A DNA stretch of 13,550 nt. Origin: Candidatus Nealsonbacteria bacterium RIFCSPHIGHO2_02_FULL_43_13. Its GTDB lineage: Bacteria; Patescibacteriota; Minisyncoccia; Minisyncoccales; MHMH01. The position numbers were made by a program, and so were the translations under genes. The stretch is from contig MHMD01000032.1 in assembly GCA_001819295.1 (NCBI GenBank), forward strand, positions 1 to 13,550, in the 5' to 3' direction. Below, piece after piece: positions 13,063 to 13,550 of this stretch. The stretch's first letter is position 1. Every line of letters begins with the position of its first letter. The notes below the pieces were generated by a model. It made no database searches, had not been told where the DNA came from, and saw nothing but the letters and a program-made list of their open reading frames with translations.

Positions 13063-13550
13063 CCTCTTTCATTTTTGAGATCTCTTCGGGACTGGTGGTG
13101 ATGAACTTATCTTCCGAAGGAGAAGCGACCACCCTTAAAGCCACGTGTTTTTGTCCGGCAAAGAAAAGTCCCTCCCCAACCCCTGAACTTAAGAGCATTT
13201 CTTTTTCCCAGTCGGTCAGGTTGAAAGTTTTTTGTAAAACATCGGTCGTGGCCGGACTTTGTTTCATCAGAAACTGCAACGCCGAGTTGGTGATAATCGG
13301 TTTGCCGTAATCTGATTTCATAAAGTCGCCGACATCTTGAGTGATAGTGGTCACCCCCAGCCAGTATTTTCTGGCTCTTTTCACTAAGCCAAAAAGGAAA
13401 GAAGCGCCGTCGTCCGACTTCATCAGCCACCACGCCTCGTCGATGACGAAAATTCTTTTTTTCAATTCCGAGCGAATTTGGTTCCAGATGTATCTCATAA
13501 TGATATACATGGCCATGGGGCGAAGTCCTTCTTCCATATCTCTGATGCCG
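13040..13550 (-). CDS. VirB4/TraC-like conjugation or type IV secretion ATPase, C-terminal part (runs off the window)
   Basis: The last ~169 residues of a VirB4/TraC-family ATPase, which energises type IV secretion at the inner membrane. The Walker B is IFVIDEAWWL. Downstream are RARKYWLGVTTITQDVGDF (the glutamine-containing motif TQD), an SALQFLMKQSP segment and FAGQKHVALRVVASPSE, in the order expected for the family. The frame continues upstream of the internal Met at 13537 (GIRDMEEGLRP), so that Met is not the start; the Walker A and N-terminal domain are beyond the window. CPR genomes often carry such genes with an adjacent type IV secretion-like cluster, which may continue to the right. 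Whether it serves secretion, conjugation or DNA uptake cannot be told. Confidence 0.9.
   Translation of the reverse strand, partial: GIRDMEEGLRPMAMYIIMRYIWNQIRSELKKRIFVIDEAWWLMKSDDGASFLFGLVKRARKYWLGVTTITQDVGDFMKSDYGKPIITNSALQFLMKQSPATTDVLQKTFNLTDWEKEMLLSSGVGEGLFFAGQKHVALRVVASPSEDKFITTSPEEISKMKEAKREDGI

Noticed and set aside
1-13550. UGA recoding (genetic code 25) known in some CPR lineages
   Set aside because: Several genes (tsaE, pilB, ruvC, VirB4-like) end naturally at TGA where their families end, and no conserved protein is interrupted by an internal TGA.

Overview
The window looks like a chromosomal, replication-origin-proximal segment of a Candidate Phyla Radiation (Patescibacteria, most likely Parcubacteria-type) genome. 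The basis is inference from gene content and style: a minimal, tightly packed gene set, a degenerate DHH-family protein next to a short PilB/GspE ATPase, a membrane-anchored lamin-tail protein, a chromosomal VirB4/TraC-like ATPase, 1-4 nt gene junctions (TAATG) and very weak Shine-Dalgarno usage. TGA is used as a stop, so the code is standard, not code 25. No 16S gene is present to confirm the assignment.

Layout. 1-616 (minus): tsaE followed by the start of polA, which overlaps it. 667-3041 (plus): a DHH-like probable pseudoenzyme translationally coupled to a PilB/GspE ATPase. 3042-3273: no protein gene, but on the minus strand a perfect consensus sigma-70 promoter, a strongly folded ~150-nt RNA and a U-tract terminator, so probably a small-RNA gene. 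3274-5134 (plus): lamin-tail protein (5' end apparently broken), yebC, ruvC. 5131-5370: a stand-alone unit with a consensus promoter, a 41-aa extremely acidic ORF and a bidirectional terminator. 5378-6571 (minus): tyrS, divergent from a class A penicillin-binding protein (6635-8680, plus); their two promoters share one -35 site. 8673-11299 (minus): dnaN and dnaA. 11412-13062 (plus): rpmH, rnpA, yidC, jag/khpB. 13040-13550 (minus): C-terminal part of a VirB4/TraC-like ATPase.

The block jag-yidC-rnpA-rpmH / dnaA-dnaN is the classical bacterial origin neighbourhood. The dnaA-dnaN gap contains four TTGATA repeats that may be diverged DnaA sites. A recurring regulatory theme is that the best promoters for tyrS, the PBP and rpmH (and less clearly dnaN) place the -10 element only 4-6 nt before the ATG, which predicts leaderless mRNAs.

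Most of the window is housekeeping. I found no defence system, CRISPR array, tRNA or insertion sequence. The least explained items are the minus-strand small RNA, the acidic microprotein gene, the start-less lamin-tail gene and palindromes placed inside protein linkers.
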